DNA from: Brienomyrus brachyistius
Lineage: Eukaryota; Chordata; Actinopteri; Osteoglossiformes; Mormyridae
Direction: 5' to 3'
DNA: 64,000 nt
NCBI RefSeq assembly: GCF_023856365.1
Contig: NW_026043023.1
Span: 1-64,000, forward strand
The translations under genes and the position numbers were made by a program. The number at the start of each line of letters is the position of its first letter. The first letter of the stretch is position 1. Shown in pieces: positions 47,876 through 59,517 of this stretch. A model generated the notes under the pieces. That model ran no database searches. It had not been told where the DNA came from and was given only the letters and a program-made list of their open reading frames with translations.

Positions 47876-48300
47876 GAAGACTCAGGGACTGGAAATGGGA
47901 TTAAAACTGAAGATGTGCTCATTCCTTTGTGTATTTACAAATTTTCCTTCCGTCAGACATGAGGAGTTTGCTGCTATATTTGGCACTAATAGAGATTCTG
48001 ATGCTGCTATTTTTATTGTCTATTAGTTTGTTATTATTTACAAGTTCTGTTGTGTTTTTGCATTTTTCTCTTCTGGTTAATTAACTGCTGTCTGTTTGCT
48101 GTGAAGTATGAGTGTGGTGAGTAAGACTCAGGGACTGGAAGTGGGATTACAACTAAAGATAACATGCTTATTCCTTTTTGTATTGTTTACAAATTTCCTT
48201 CCGTCAAACATGAGGAGTTTGCTGCTATATTGTGCACTAACAGAGATTCTGATGCTGCTATTTTTATTGTTTATAAATGTGTTATTGTTTCCAAGTTGAG
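47876..48300 (+). repeat. Two-copy ~240-bp tandem duplication with hydrophobic mini-ORFs
   Basis: gactcagggactggaa occurs at 47,879 and 48,125, and the following about 165 bp are about 90 percent alike. Each copy has an ATG frame starting MRSLLLY and continuing EILMLLFLL (about 41 and 29 codons). No family recognised; coding is unproven. Confidence 0.6.
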
Positions 48301-48399
48301 TATTCAATAAATGCTAAATTGAGAAATTTTGTGTATCGTTTGTTATTATTAGTGTGATATTTTACCATGCAAATAGAGGGGAAAACGTCCAATTATCGG

Positions 48400-48476
48400 C
48401 CAAAAAAAATCAGCAGCATATATCGGCCATCGCCTGACCCTTGACTTGAAAAACCCATATCGGTCGACCTCTAGTA
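48400..48476. mobile_element. hAT element terminus
   Basis: ccatatcggtcgacctctag is a common hAT-family right end. Other end not found. Confidence 0.45.
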
Positions 48477-48512
48477 ACAGTACATTCTGTCCAATTCATC
48501 CATCGAGTTAAG

Positions 48513-48818
48513 TCACACACCCACTTGAGGGGGCACTCCGGCAGACGTGAGGATGGGGATGTTCTTTCCGCTATAACATCCACTGCAGAAGTACATCTCG
48601 CTCCTGTTCACAGGGCTTACTTCAATGATGAAGCAGGGCTGGTTGTCTGGACAAGAAGTTGTCCTGCTGCTGGGTCTCGGTGCCGTTTTTCCACCTAAGC
48701 TTGAAGGTGGAAATGTGTTCCAACTTGGTCCCTGGGACTGCAGCATAGCCAAACATCGCGAGCAGCGTCGGCCACACCCACCACCAGAACCATCACACCG
48801 TCCTATACACATAAAGAA
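48513..48818 (-). pseudogene. Exon-like segment, perhaps degenerate Ig-like
   Basis: Minus-strand frame, opened by candidate acceptors TTTTAG or GTATAG, reads CDGSGGGCGRRCSRC ... CPDNQPCFIIEVSPVNRSEM then YFCSGCYSGKNIP. The FIIEV...SEMYFC spacing is like Ig strands E-F. A second frame holds KLRWKNGTETQQQDNF, also Ig-like, which would need a frameshift to join. It could instead be the unseen last exon of the gene at 51.4-52.9 kb. Weak. Confidence 0.25.
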
Positions 48819-49803
48819 GAACTAAAACATAGAGTGTTGTGACAATCTATGCGTTAATGTTTGGCAGCATAGGTGATTCATTAAAATTATACCGAAGAAT
48901 GGAAAATGTGATATTTAGAATATTTTTTGCCATTTAGTAGCTAATTTAAGCACTTACCCAATGCCTCAATTTGTTTTAGGTCAGTAATGTCTGAGCCAAA
49001 AGAATGAATGTATGAATTTAATACAATTCACCCACTCCCACCCACACACAAATCTGAAATTCAATTTAAGACACTTCTTAAACATTAGTGCATTAACAAA
49101 AAAGGAAAATCTTAAGAGATTCAGTAGGATTTTCTATGTTAGACTTAAGCTAATAGTTCAATAGTTTTTACATATTTCAATATACCAATTTGACTTTAAT
49201 GTTGAAACAGATGCTAAAACATGGAATAATTTCATAACTAGAGAAACATGTTATTCACAAACACTAGCAAAGGTAGCTTATAGTTAAGCTTACTTAAGTC
49301 AGCAAGTCAGGCTACAGTGTGTAAGAATAGTCGTAAACGATAATTTGTCTCAGTCTTACATGACAGAATAAGTAAACAGAAAATATAAAATGGCTGAAAC
49401 AGCGTCATTAACGCCAGCTACAGTAGAGGCGCAGAAAAGGTGTCATGACTGAAGTATTCCCAAACTCTGGAAGACCGTATGCGAGCCTTTTTTGCCGCGT
49501 GTTTCTCCAGAGGCTCCGGAGCTCCGCTGGTTGAGACAGCCATGTTGGTTCATGTGCAGGGGGACGAGCGGCAAATTTCTTTTTTGCAGGGTGGTAGGTG
49601 ATGTCTCATTAATATTTATGAGAGAAGTGCTACATGATTGGCCAGTGCATGCCAGTGCATGCCCAAAATGGTGCGGCACTGCATCCAAGCCTGCGGCACT
49701 CAGAGTCACAAATACAGTGGAAACCATTTGTAGTAATTACGTCTGTCTGGCTGATTTCCAACTAATTGATATTTGTATATTTATTACATGAATATAAGGT
49801 AAT
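48819..49803. other. No gene seen
   Basis: AT-rich, with a CpG-containing patch near 49,480-49,690. No recognisable domain. Confidence 0.35.
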
Positions 49804-50262
49804 AGAAGAGGTATTTAATGGTTTTCCATCTGAGGAATTTGCAAAAAACTGCAGTGCATGATGGGTCGGACCTAAAGGCTGCCTTAACGTCCTCATCTGT
49901 ATGACGACATACATCAAGACTAGGAAGGTGCATAATGTTCATGTCTGGTTGCGTTTGTTGGTCCAGAAAGTAATTCAATTTCGCCATGTAGGTTACGTTC
50001 TTAAAAACTGCTTGGATATAGCCCGATTATATGCTGTGGGCCTTTTAATTTCTTTGTTTACCAGGTAGGCTACCTTCTTTAAACTGCGTTTTGTTAGACT
50101 ACATATTTAGGGAGGTCTTTATAAATTTATAGTAGTCTTCATAAATATGTGCATAGTTTAGCCTAACCCAGCCACTTAAGGGAGAAAGCCAGCTCAACTA
50201 GGTGTCGGTCCCAAGCCCGGATTAATGGGGAGGGTTGGCGTCAAGAAATAAAGAGACTGTAT
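49804..50262 (-). repeat. Dispersed repeat R2, copy 2 (inverted, no SINE)
   Basis: Reverse complement of 36,489-36,799 plus 37,172-37,185, with additional internal sequence (49,890-50,070) absent from copy 1. Confidence 0.82.
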
Positions 50263-50504
50263 CTTCACTGCATGACTGATGTCAAAATGTGTGAAATATG
50301 TGGTTGTATTAATAAATGCATTAAAGTAGGTTAATGATTCTGTGCTGTCTAAATTGTATAGAAAATTTCTACGTATAGCCAAACAAATCTCCTCCTGTTT
50401 GAAAAGGCATAGAAAAAGCAATTTAGCCACTAAAACTTTACAGTTTTTGTGAGGGACAGTCGAATTCTCTCGTTTCTCTCGTCAAGTTTTTTTTGTGATC
50501 CTGC

Positions 50505-50640
50505 ACCTACACTTTGCCGGCCCCAGGAGGATGGGCTCCCCCTTTGAGTTTGGTCCCTCCCAAGGTTTCTTCCTTCTTGGGAGTTTTTCCATCCTATCGG
50601 CGCCTATGGCTTACTCACTGGGGGCTTTGGGTGGGCATGA
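50505..50640 (+). mobile_element. LINE (L2-like) 3'-UTR fragment
   Basis: caggaggatgggctccccct ... aaggtttcttccttcttggg is the conserved 3' region of L2-like elements, also present at 60,297. Confidence 0.6.
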
Positions 50641-51399
50641 TATAAAGCAAAGCATTTTCCCTCCCAGTTTCCTCCTCTGGTCCACATTGCAGGACCATCA
50701 GCCATCAGAAACAGTCAGACGGTCTCCTTCAGCTTCTTTAGTGTCCTTGGAAGCCAAGGCAGTTTTAGGTCTGAGAAGAGGTTTATCAGAAGGACACATA
50801 TTACGTCGTTTGTCCTGAAATGTAACATGGGGAGGAAAAGTTAAGCGGTTTAGTCAGATTGGAGTCGTTTATTCAGCAGTGGCAGCGCCAGTGACTTAAT
50901 GCTACAGGTGCTATAGGGGAGTGAGATTATTTAGACCGGGTGCTTTAGCTTTTCAGCTTATGTAGATGGTGTATAGAAGCACACAGCACGATAAGCTACA
51001 GCATGGATAAAATAGGATAAAATATGAAATTCTAACGTCTAGCTCACAGAGCCTCTATGTGTACTTTGAAGAAAAAATACACTACAAGTATGCTGTAAAA
51101 ACCGCAAAAATGTCTTACACAATATACAGATTTTACAGATAGTTAAAGAAAAAATGAAACCAATATTTTGGGGGTGCTGTGGGGGTACTATGGTCATTGG
51201 AGGAGGAGCTAGAGCCCCCCCCCCCAAGCTTTTCCTTGGTGCTGCCACTGTTGTTCAGATTAAAAGTAACATTGTCATTAATAAACAGTACTCTGATCAA
51301 ATTTTTGCATGTACAAACACAATCAAAGTTTAACCACATGTTTAGACACAATTCACACACCTGTTACATTTCCATAATGCTAAGACTCTCTACACTTAC
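50641..51399. other. No gene seen
   Basis: Unassigned; poly-C/G run near 51,217. Confidence 0.3.
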
Positions 51400-52885
51400 T
51401 TCATCCACTTTCTTGTTTGGTACACAGTCATTTGATGGATGTGTAAGATCATTACCAGACCGTCTGCTGCAAACTCTACAGTTAATGAATGGCTGCAAAA
51501 ACACACAGACACACAAAAACAGTATTTAAAGAGTGGTGGGCAATAAATACAGTGAGAGAAGGTGTAGTAAAGATATATCTAATGATTTAAGGCAGAGCTG
51601 CTGGAGTGCAGGGTTTAATGACACAGAACAATTTTAGAGGAAAGAGCTTCCAAAGCAGGGTCACCATAAGGCTATATTATACAAAGCAAGTTCATCTAAA
51701 AGTATGAACAACAAATCCCGTTTAACTGAACACTGCTCTGTATTAAAATACTGTCCTCCGATCAAGCTAAGTGGTCCTGTAGTTCACTATTTAAAGAGGT
51801 AAATTTAAAGGGTAATTCACACTGCACATCTACCCTGCTCTGACCAGGTTTAATTACTGGCTTTCTAATTAAAACAAGAGTTAAGTCCTGCCCTTTCACC
51901 ACAAAACACCACACTGCCATTTAAGGCTGATTTCAACAATGAGTTTTAGTTAACCTGGCTCGATTGAGTTAACTCTGGGTATGTAAAACCCGCTTTGTAG
52001 TACAGCCCACAGGTCTTTAAATAAGGCCAGCTAGGGTTCATAGCTCGAAGCATAATCTACAGGTCACCCCTCAGATGATTAGCATTTGCTTCTGCCTGGT
52101 AATCCAGCCTTTAAGCCTGTAAACCTACTAAAATTTGAGAATAAGGTGAAGGAACTGGCTCTTTGAGGCCACCTATGTATTTGTTACTTTATTGTTGGCT
52201 AACTTTCCCCCGCAGGGCATCAAAAAAGTTAACATGAACCTAAATTAATTTGCTAACTGATATGTCCAATGCTCACAGTCACAGTGACTCTTTACTTACC
52301 CTCTTGTCCATGAAAATACAGTCAGCCCGATGGTCTGTTGCAGTTGACTTTGGACATTTTGTTGCTCTCAAGAGAATCTCAATGTCAATGTATTCACTGC
52401 TGATCTAAATCACATAAACACGTTATATACAAAATTGCCTACAACTGTTTTAAAGGCAATATAACAAACAATAATCACCCAAAAAATGGCAAACTGTCAC
52501 AGACTTGACTGCAGCAGATTCAGAGAGAAACTGTGAGAAGGTAAAATTGACCAGGGCTGAGATATACAACCATCACTTTCATTGTGAAGAGACATTAAGC
52601 ATCATATGCATTGAAATTAAAACATCAAAATCAATGTGATACTCATTAGTTCAGCTTGCAGATGATGAAAGTTTCACACTTTTGTAAACACTTTCTCAGC
52701 AGTTACCTTCGGACGGCCCTGGATGTTATAGAAATTCATGTGCTGACGGGTTCCTTGATGAGCATTTTCGACTGCGAGTTTAATGGCCGTCTTGTGAGTG
52801 CAGGGAGACTGTGGTAATCTTGCTGGGCCTCTGTGGAGATAAGCAGAGCTCCATAAGCCAAAACCAGAAGCAGCAGGCGGGTCAT
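51400..52885 (-). CDS. rarres2 (chemerin)-like cystatin-fold gene, frame-broken
   Basis: Exon 1 52885..52707 (ATG, signal peptide MTRLLLLVLAYGALLI, then QQDYHSLPALT); exon 2 52404..52300 (ISSEYIDIEILLRATKCPKS, HRADCIFMDKR); exon 3 51492..51400 (PFINCRVCSRRSGND, NDCVPNKKVDE). Donors GTAAC, GTAAG and GTAAG with clean acceptors; phase 0 throughout. The cystatin-like fold and C-x(n)-C...RPxIxCxxC pattern match fish chemerin, a secreted chemoattractant for macrophages and NK cells; cathelicidin precursors share the exon plan but fit less well. In exon 1 the homologous frame (AIKLAVENAHQGTRQHM, FYNIQGRPK) is offset from the ATG frame by one missing nucleotide near 52,790-52,820; the ATG frame ends in TGA within the exon. 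The last exon is not certain. Either a pseudogene or a sequence error. Confidence 0.62.
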
Positions 52886-53257
52886 CTTCCTCTCAGCTTT
52901 GAAGGGAGAAGCAGGACTGAGGACACTGATCTGTGGTCCCCTTATCCAGCACGTCCAGGGGCGTGTCCTTCACTCGAAACAAACAGACCTTTGAACAACA
53001 TTGGAAAACTCTTCAGGATGAATTGAGGCAGGTGGTCAAGTGGGTTTATTGTTATTTCAGCAATATACACAGTACACAGTGAAAGGAAACATTGTTCCTC
53101 CTGGACCACGGTGCAACACAAAGAAGAAAAACAGAAACAACACAAGATGACACAAGTGCGGGCAAGATAGAACTATACAGAGTGAAAGGAGCACAAACAG
53201 AGGGAGAAAGTGCAAGATAAACACAAGAGCAACAATACAATACTACAGGACAAGACA

Positions 53258-54296
53258 GCGCAGTCAAGAACACAGAGTGCAGCCAGAGCTAACCTGAATA
53301 GGGGCATCAAGGTTGCCAGGCAGGCAGAGAAACAGAAAATAGAGGTCTACTTCACATACAACAACCCACAGTGGGTGTGGCAGGGAATACAACACATTAC
53401 AAACTTCAAAGGCAACAACACCGTCACTGTTAACAGCAACGCCCTTTTAGCAAAGGAGCTAAACAGCTTCTTTGCTCGTCTGGAGGAACACAGAGCAGAC
53501 ATAGCCACACTGCCCCCTCCCCCAATCTCCAGCACTCACAGACTCCCTCTGCAGGAACACCACGCGAGAAGGCACATTGCATCTCTAGGTGTGTGGAGTT
53601 TAAGACAAGGCAAGTGATGCTACGATAATATAATTCCTTGGTAAGACCCCACCTAGAATATTGTGTGCGGGTTTGGTTACCATACCTTAAGAAGGACATT
53701 GCTGCCTTGGAAAAGGTGCAACGTAGGGCAACGAGAATGATTCCTGGTCTTAGAGGAATGTCTAATGAGGAGAGGTTAGCTGAGCTGAATCTGTTTAGCC
53801 TCGAGCAAAGGAGACTAAGGGGGGACATAATCCAGGTGTTTAAGATTCTAACAGGTCTGGATGCTGTTCAGCCAAATGGCTATTTCAATGTTAGTTTAAA
53901 TACCAGAACTCGTGGCCATAAGTGGAAATTAGCTGGAGAACATTTTAAAACGAATTTGATGAAGCATTTCTGTACACAGCGTGTAGTTAGAGTATGGAAT
54001 AGTCTTCCTGTTATTGTAACACAAGCTAAAACCCTGGGTTCTTTTAAATCAGAGCTAGATAAGATTTTTGAGCTATTAGCTAAGTTCTCCTCAAAGGAGC
54101 TTGATGGGCCGAATGGCCTCCTCTCATTTGTAAATCTCTTTGGTTCTTATGAGTCAGCTTACAGAGATGAGGTCCAGAAACTGATAGGTTGGAGTTCAGC
54201 AAACAATTTGGCACTAAACAGCACAAAGACAAAGGAATCACTGACTTCAGGAAGGATGGAGGCGACACTGGCCTGCCTAGATGGATGGATGGATGT
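53258..54296 (+). mobile_element. Nested LINEs: outer element split by a CR1-like fragment
   Basis: The outer LINE contributes 53,258-53,585 (AARANLNRGIKVARQAEKQK, YFTYNNPQWVWQGIQHITN, ELNSFFARLEEH) and 54,151-54,296 (AYRDEVQKLIGWSSANNLAL, NSTKTKE). Between them lies the 3' end of the CR1-like family. Confidence 0.7.
53586..54150 (+). mobile_element. CR1-like LINE 3' end
   Basis: VRPHLEYCVRVWLPYLKKDI, KVQRRATRMIPGLRGMSNEE, LNLFSLEQRRLRGDIIQVFK, TRGHKWKLAG, VVRVWNSLP and KFSSKELDGPNGLLSF are in one open frame to the C-terminus, ending with aatctctttggttcttatg. It is better preserved than the copy at 24.1-25.8 kb. Confidence 0.82.
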
Positions 54297-55500
54297 TTTT
54301 ATTGACATTGTAAGTACAATGAGATTTAGTTTGGAACGCGCCAGCAGCTACACAGTATATTTACAATTATATAGATTGTGAGGCATAAAATAAGGTGTGA
54401 GTAATATAACATAACGACATAATATAAGTAATCATTAATTAATCATTACAGATGGTATGAGGTGTGAACCGCTAGGCTGCTATGGCATGTTTGGTATCAA
54501 ACCGATGGAAAATCACTCCAGTTTCCAAATCTGGTCAGTGGTTACCACGAAAGTGAATATATCAAAAGTTACACCAGCCTAACGAAAATCATCAATACAA
54601 GGGAAATCACTCTGGTCATAAATCTCAAAAGGACTGATACAGACCCCCTTCCGAAAGCCCGCCAAATGGATGGTCAGCCATTGGTCCAGGAGTCGAATTC
54701 CTGGTCACTCCTATTCACGAACTTTACACTATAAAACCTGGCACCTCAGAACAAAGCCAGGAGAGGAGAAACAGAAGGGAGGAGAAAACAAAAGACCATC
54801 AGCACGAAGAGAGGCAGAGAACATCAGCCCAAGAGAAGAGAAGCCCACAAGAAGCCCTCCTGAAGCCTATCAGTGAAGACCCAGCTGGACAGAGAACTGC
54901 AACCAAGCCCAAGCTTCACCAGGAGAGGGAATCAGAGGGGCTCCACTCCAACAACCGCTGCAAACACCGCGCCTCCCTGAGTGCCATCACCCATCAGCTC
55001 ATCAGCCTCCGCAACCAACTGCCAAGACCCCCCCCCCCCCCACTCTGCAACCAAGTAAACAAACTTCCTTTCATTTATAACAACCTAAACTCCTATTCAC
55101 CTGCTATATTACTTTAGGACAGTATTTCCACAAATTGCTTGCTTTGCAGAACAGTATTTTCCCTTTTAAGGTTACTCATTTTAAATCTGGTCATTGCATT
55201 TTCATGATTACATTGTTTGTGTCCACTCCGTTATTTCGTGTTTATTGTTTGTTAGGTGTAATGTCTGTCTTATGTTAGTTATAGGAATAAATGCATGTCT
55301 TTTACACAACTTCAGCCTCCGTTCATTGAGTGCTCACAAGAATCCCTGCCTGTGCGATCTACGCTCTGAAACCTCAAATTCGCCTGAAATATCGCGAGAC
55401 TCTCTCTCATTGGCCGTGAGGGGAGCTTCGCTACCGATCGTTTACATTACCTGGTGACGCAGCTCGTTGGACAAGCCTTCTATTCTAACCCAGGTTATTA
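54297..55500 (+). mobile_element. LTR-like segment (TATA ... AATAAA)
   Basis: CTATAAAA near 54,728, purine-rich sequence with PPT-like runs, a poly-C tract at 55,028-55,042 and AATAAA near 55,286 give a U3-R-like layout. No TG...CA ends or target duplication were found, so only a suggestion. Confidence 0.3.
55179..55283 (+). repeat. Segment duplicated at 58,884-58,980
   Basis: taaatctggtcattgcattt ... gtctgtcttatgttagttata recurs with minor changes 3.7 kb downstream, joined to a LINE piece. Confidence 0.85.
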
Positions 55501-56364
55501 CGTGATACTGGTTATTAATGAGTTCCATTTAAGTCACACATTAACAGACTCACGGTGTTTCGCAATTGAGTTTGAGCCGACCATTCAGCATAAAAATTGG
55601 TTAATAATCACAAGGCACAAGGTTTAAACTTATTCTGAGCACACAATTTAAACTTTTTATGACCGAACGTGCAGTGAAGAAGCGCTACTGTCAACTGGTT
55701 GCAAAAGTCGCACTCATGGCAATCTGAAGGCATTTAAGCGGGATCATATGGGCTTATTATAGTTATTTTTATTTCTATTATTAGTAGTTATATTATTTTG
55801 TTTTATTTTCGGTGATTTCATTGTAGTTCTTTCGTATTAAACTGCAGTAAACTTTAACCCTATGTCTGACGAGATTCTCAGATGTAGCGCTTTGTTTCCA
55901 GGTTCAATTCGGACGAGTGTCTCCGTTTCTATATATCCTGGGAGAGATCTCTCTATTAGCGAACGGGAATACTTGTTATGAGGTTCTAACCTAAATTATG
56001 TTGCGCTTGGACATAAGACCGATAGCTTAGTTACCTATCAGGATCATACTCGTATGTGTGTGCCTGCTTTAGACAAAGCAAGTTTAACACAACTTTGCGC
56101 TGTGAGCCAAGTGTGTGTCATTTAGAAATTGGGAGTCTCCTGTGCTTGAGACCCGCCGTGGTTAAGCACCATTTGCGACGAGATATAGTGCACTCACAAT
56201 TTAAATCTGTCGCCGTAACGCGTGCGCCGTCTCGCTTCAGTAATTGTTTTAAGGGGTTTTATACTGTGCAAGGCACAGAAGAAGGCCACAAGCAGCATGC
56301 GCATGCATTAAATGTGTGTGTCACTCATCTAGCGTCGGCAACCGCCTAGCTATATCTTTGGTTA
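55501..56364. other. No gene seen
   Basis: Unique-looking sequence leading to the minisatellite; a CpG-containing stretch at 56,090-56,300 has open frames with no recognisable domain. Confidence 0.35.
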
Positions 56365-57992
56365 CCTCTAGTGGTCAGGCATAGAACTACCACTCCATTT
56401 CGAAATTGCGCCTCTAGTGGCCAGGCATAGAACTACCACTCAATTTCGATATTGCGCCTCTAGTGGCCAGGCATAGAACTACCACTCCATTTTGATATTG
56501 CGCCCCCGGTGGTCAGGCATAGAACTACCACTCCATTTCGATATTGCGCCCCCGGTGGTCAGGCATAGAACTACCACTCCAGTTCGAAATTGCGCCTCTA
56601 GTGGTCAGGCATAGAACTACCACTCCATTTCGAAATCGCGCTTCTAGTGGTCAGGCATAGAACTACCACTCCATTTCGATATTGCGCCCCCGGTGGTCAG
56701 GCATAGAACTACCACTCCATTTCGAAATTGGGCTTCTAGTGGTCAGGCATAGAACTACCACTCAATTTTGAAATTGCGCTTCTAGTGGCAAGCCATAGAA
56801 GTACTACTCCATTTCGAAATCGCGCCTCTAGTGGTCAGGCATAGAACTACCACTCCATTTCGATATTGCGCCCCCGGTGGTCAGGCATAGAACTACCACT
56901 TCATTTCGAAATTGCGCTTCTAGTGGTCAGGCATAGAACTACCACTCAATTTTGAAATTGCGCTTATAGTGACAAGCCATAGAACTACTACTCCATTTCG
57001 AAATCGCGCCTCTAGTGGTCAGGCATAGAACTACTATTCCATTTCGAAATCGTGCCTCTAGTGGTCAGGCATAGAACTACCACTCCATTTCGAAATTGCG
57101 CCTCTAGTGGCCCGGCATAGAACTACCACTCAATTTCGATATTGCGCCTCTAGTGGCCAGGCATAGAACTACCACTCCATTTTGATATTGCGCCCCCGGT
57201 GGTCAGGCATAGAACTACCACTCCATTTCGATATTGCGCCCCCGGTGGTCAGGCATAGAACTACCACTCCAGTTCGAAATTGCGCCTCTAGTGGTCAGGC
57301 ATAGAACTACCACTCCATTTCGAAATCGCGCCTCTAGTGGTCAGGCATAGAACTACCACTCCATTTCGATATTGCGCCCCCGGTGGTCAGGCATAGAACT
57401 ACCACTCCATTTCGAAATTGCGCTTCTAGTGGTCAGGCATAGAACTACCACTCAATTTTGAAATTGCGCTTCTAGTGACAAGCCATAGAACTACTACTCC
57501 ATTTCGAAATCGCGCCTCTAGTGGTCAGGCATAGAACTACTATTCCATTTCGAAATCGTGCCTCTAGTGGTCAGGCATAGAACTACCACTCCATTTCGAA
57601 ATTGCGCCCCCGGTGGTCAGGCATAGAACTACCACTCCATTTCGATATTGCGCCCCCGGTGGTCAGGCATAGAAGTACCACTCCATTTCGATATTGCGCC
57701 CCCGGTGGTCAGGCATAGAACTACCACTCCAGTTCGAAATTGCGCCTCCAGTGGTCAGGCATAGAACTACCACTCCATTTCAAAATCGCGCCTCCAGTGG
57801 TCAGGCATAGAACTACAACTCCATTTCGATATTGCGCCCCCGGTGGTCAGGCATAGAACTACCACTCCATTTCGAAATTGCACTTCTAGTGGTCAGGCAT
57901 AGAACTACCACTCAATTTTGAAATTGCGCTTCTAGTGGCAAGCCATAGCAGTGCCACTCCATTGAAATTGCACCTCTAGTGGTCCGCCATAG
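56365..57992. repeat. 46-bp minisatellite with 690-bp higher-order repeat
   Basis: About 35 units of the form cctctagtggtcaggcatag + aactaccactccatttcgaa + attgcg. Variant positions (cctcta, cttcta or cccccg; tcagg, ccagg or caagcc; gaaat or gatat) repeat in the same order every 15 units: caatttcgat at 56,441 and 57,131, and agttcgaaat at 56,581 and 57,271 (690 bp = 15 x 46), with a further agttcgaaat at 57,731 (460 bp = 10 units). Each unit holds agtggt...accact, able to form a hairpin with a 13-base loop. No coding evidence. Confidence 0.95.
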
Positions 57993-58784
57993 TAGGTTAA
58001 CAACATCTGAGTTGGGTCTCTGGTGGTCAACTGCGGTGATACAACACGCATAATTGGACACACAGGTTCTTGCCTGAAAGCAGGAATCAACTTCACAGAC
58101 TAAATCAGTTTGATCACAATACATTAACATCCAATTAGGTTATTGTTGCATAACTAATTGATGTTTACAATTGAATAAGAAACACAATTCATTTGGTTTG
58201 ATTCCCGTTTAACCTTTTTGATTTATTTTAGGTTTTATTTCACCTTATGCTTTCATTCATTCCATCTCCCCCAACAAGGGGACTTGCATAGAAGTTCAAC
58301 CACTATTAACAACAGTAAACCAGTTACGTACACAATCCCATCAGGAAGTCGTTTGGATGTGATCAGTTGAGCCCTTCGGGTGCTGGGTGCTTACCATTCG
58401 CTCTCTGTTGGTTGAGCTTGTCTGTGGCTCTGCTGTCACTGCTTGTGATCGTACAGTTTGTCAGAACCGAAGGGGAGTTCTCAGCAATTGGATGCCCAAA
58501 AGCGTGTCAGCCCGGCTACACCCACTGACTCATTACGGGCAAGGCTGACAGGTACCTCAGGCGGTCATTACAACTTTTGAGCAGGACTTCGTTTAGGGTG
58601 AGTTCTGAGAACGGCCCTAGCTTGGACTCTCACTAGGGTGGGTGATACCTGAAGGCAATTTTGCCAGCCGATAAGCTCCACCTGGGTTGTCTCAGTTGTG
58701 CATACAGAATACGCCCTTCCAAGTTAACATTGCTGGGGATCGGGGGAGTGGAAGCCGGACTCAGGCTTGCTTGGCTGGGAGAAT
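57993..58784. other. Unassigned sequence
   Basis: No gene. The part 58,330-58,760 is of balanced composition with several short GC-rich words and may belong to an unrecognised element. Confidence 0.3.
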
Positions 58785-58980
58785 GATTCCTGGTCTTAGA
58801 GGAATGTTTAATGAGGAGAGGTTAGCTGAGCTGAATCTGTTTAGCCTCGAGCAAAGGAGACTAAGGGGGGACATAATCCAGGTGTTAAATCTGGTCATTG
58901 CATTACATTTTTTTTGTATCCACTCCTTTATTTCGTGTTTATTGTTTGTTAGGTGTAATGTCTGTCTTATGTTAGTTATA
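58785..58980 (+). mobile_element. Chimeric duplicate: CR1-like LINE piece joined to 55.2-kb segment
   Basis: 58,785-58,883 matches 53,743-53,842 (MIPGLRGM.NEERLAELNLF). It then joins directly to a copy of 55,179-55,283. Both sources lie in the same order upstream, so this looks like a duplicate of 53.7-55.3 kb with 1.3 kb deleted. Confidence 0.75.
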
Positions 58981-59121
58981 TCCATCCATCCATTTTCCAA
59001 ACTGCTTATCCTACTGGGTCGCGGGTGGTCCGGAACCTATCCCGGAATGTGGAATGGGCACGAGGCAGGGAACAATCCAGGATGGGGGGCAGCCCATCAC
59101 AGGGCACACTCACACACAAAT
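58981..59121 (-). mobile_element. Truncated V-SINE
   Basis: Tail half only (tccatccatccattttccaa to cacactcacacaca), starting exactly at the end of the chimeric duplicate. Confidence 0.85.
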
Positions 59122-59517
59122 CGTGATTATATTATTGCACTATACTGTATAAATAAAAAGTAAACTTAATACCAGTTGTGGTAATAAAGTGCACAGAGAG
59201 TAAGAGAGAGTAGGGTTTCACATAAACGTATGTTCATTAGCATTTAGTATTCTGATGGCTTTGGGGTTAAAAGCTCTTATTAAATCTGGTTGTTCTGCAA
59301 TGCATACTGCGGTAACGTTTACCAGAGGGCAGAAGTTCAAACATCTCATGTGCTAGGTGCGTGGGATCTTTTTTAAATATAATTATGCATATGTAGAACT
59401 AGGGATATGATCCTGTTAAGTATGATAGTTCTGTCTCATTATTGCAGGATCGACATCCATAGTAACTGTGGTGATCTATCCATTTGTGTGCATGTCTGTG
59501 TGTGTGTGTGCGAGCGG
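59122..59517. other. No gene seen
   Basis: AT-rich, with a (TG)n run at 59,488-59,511. Confidence 0.35.

Noticed and set aside
56365..57992. CRISPR-like array
   Set aside because: Units are contiguous 46-bp tandem repeats without unique spacers, in a vertebrate context.
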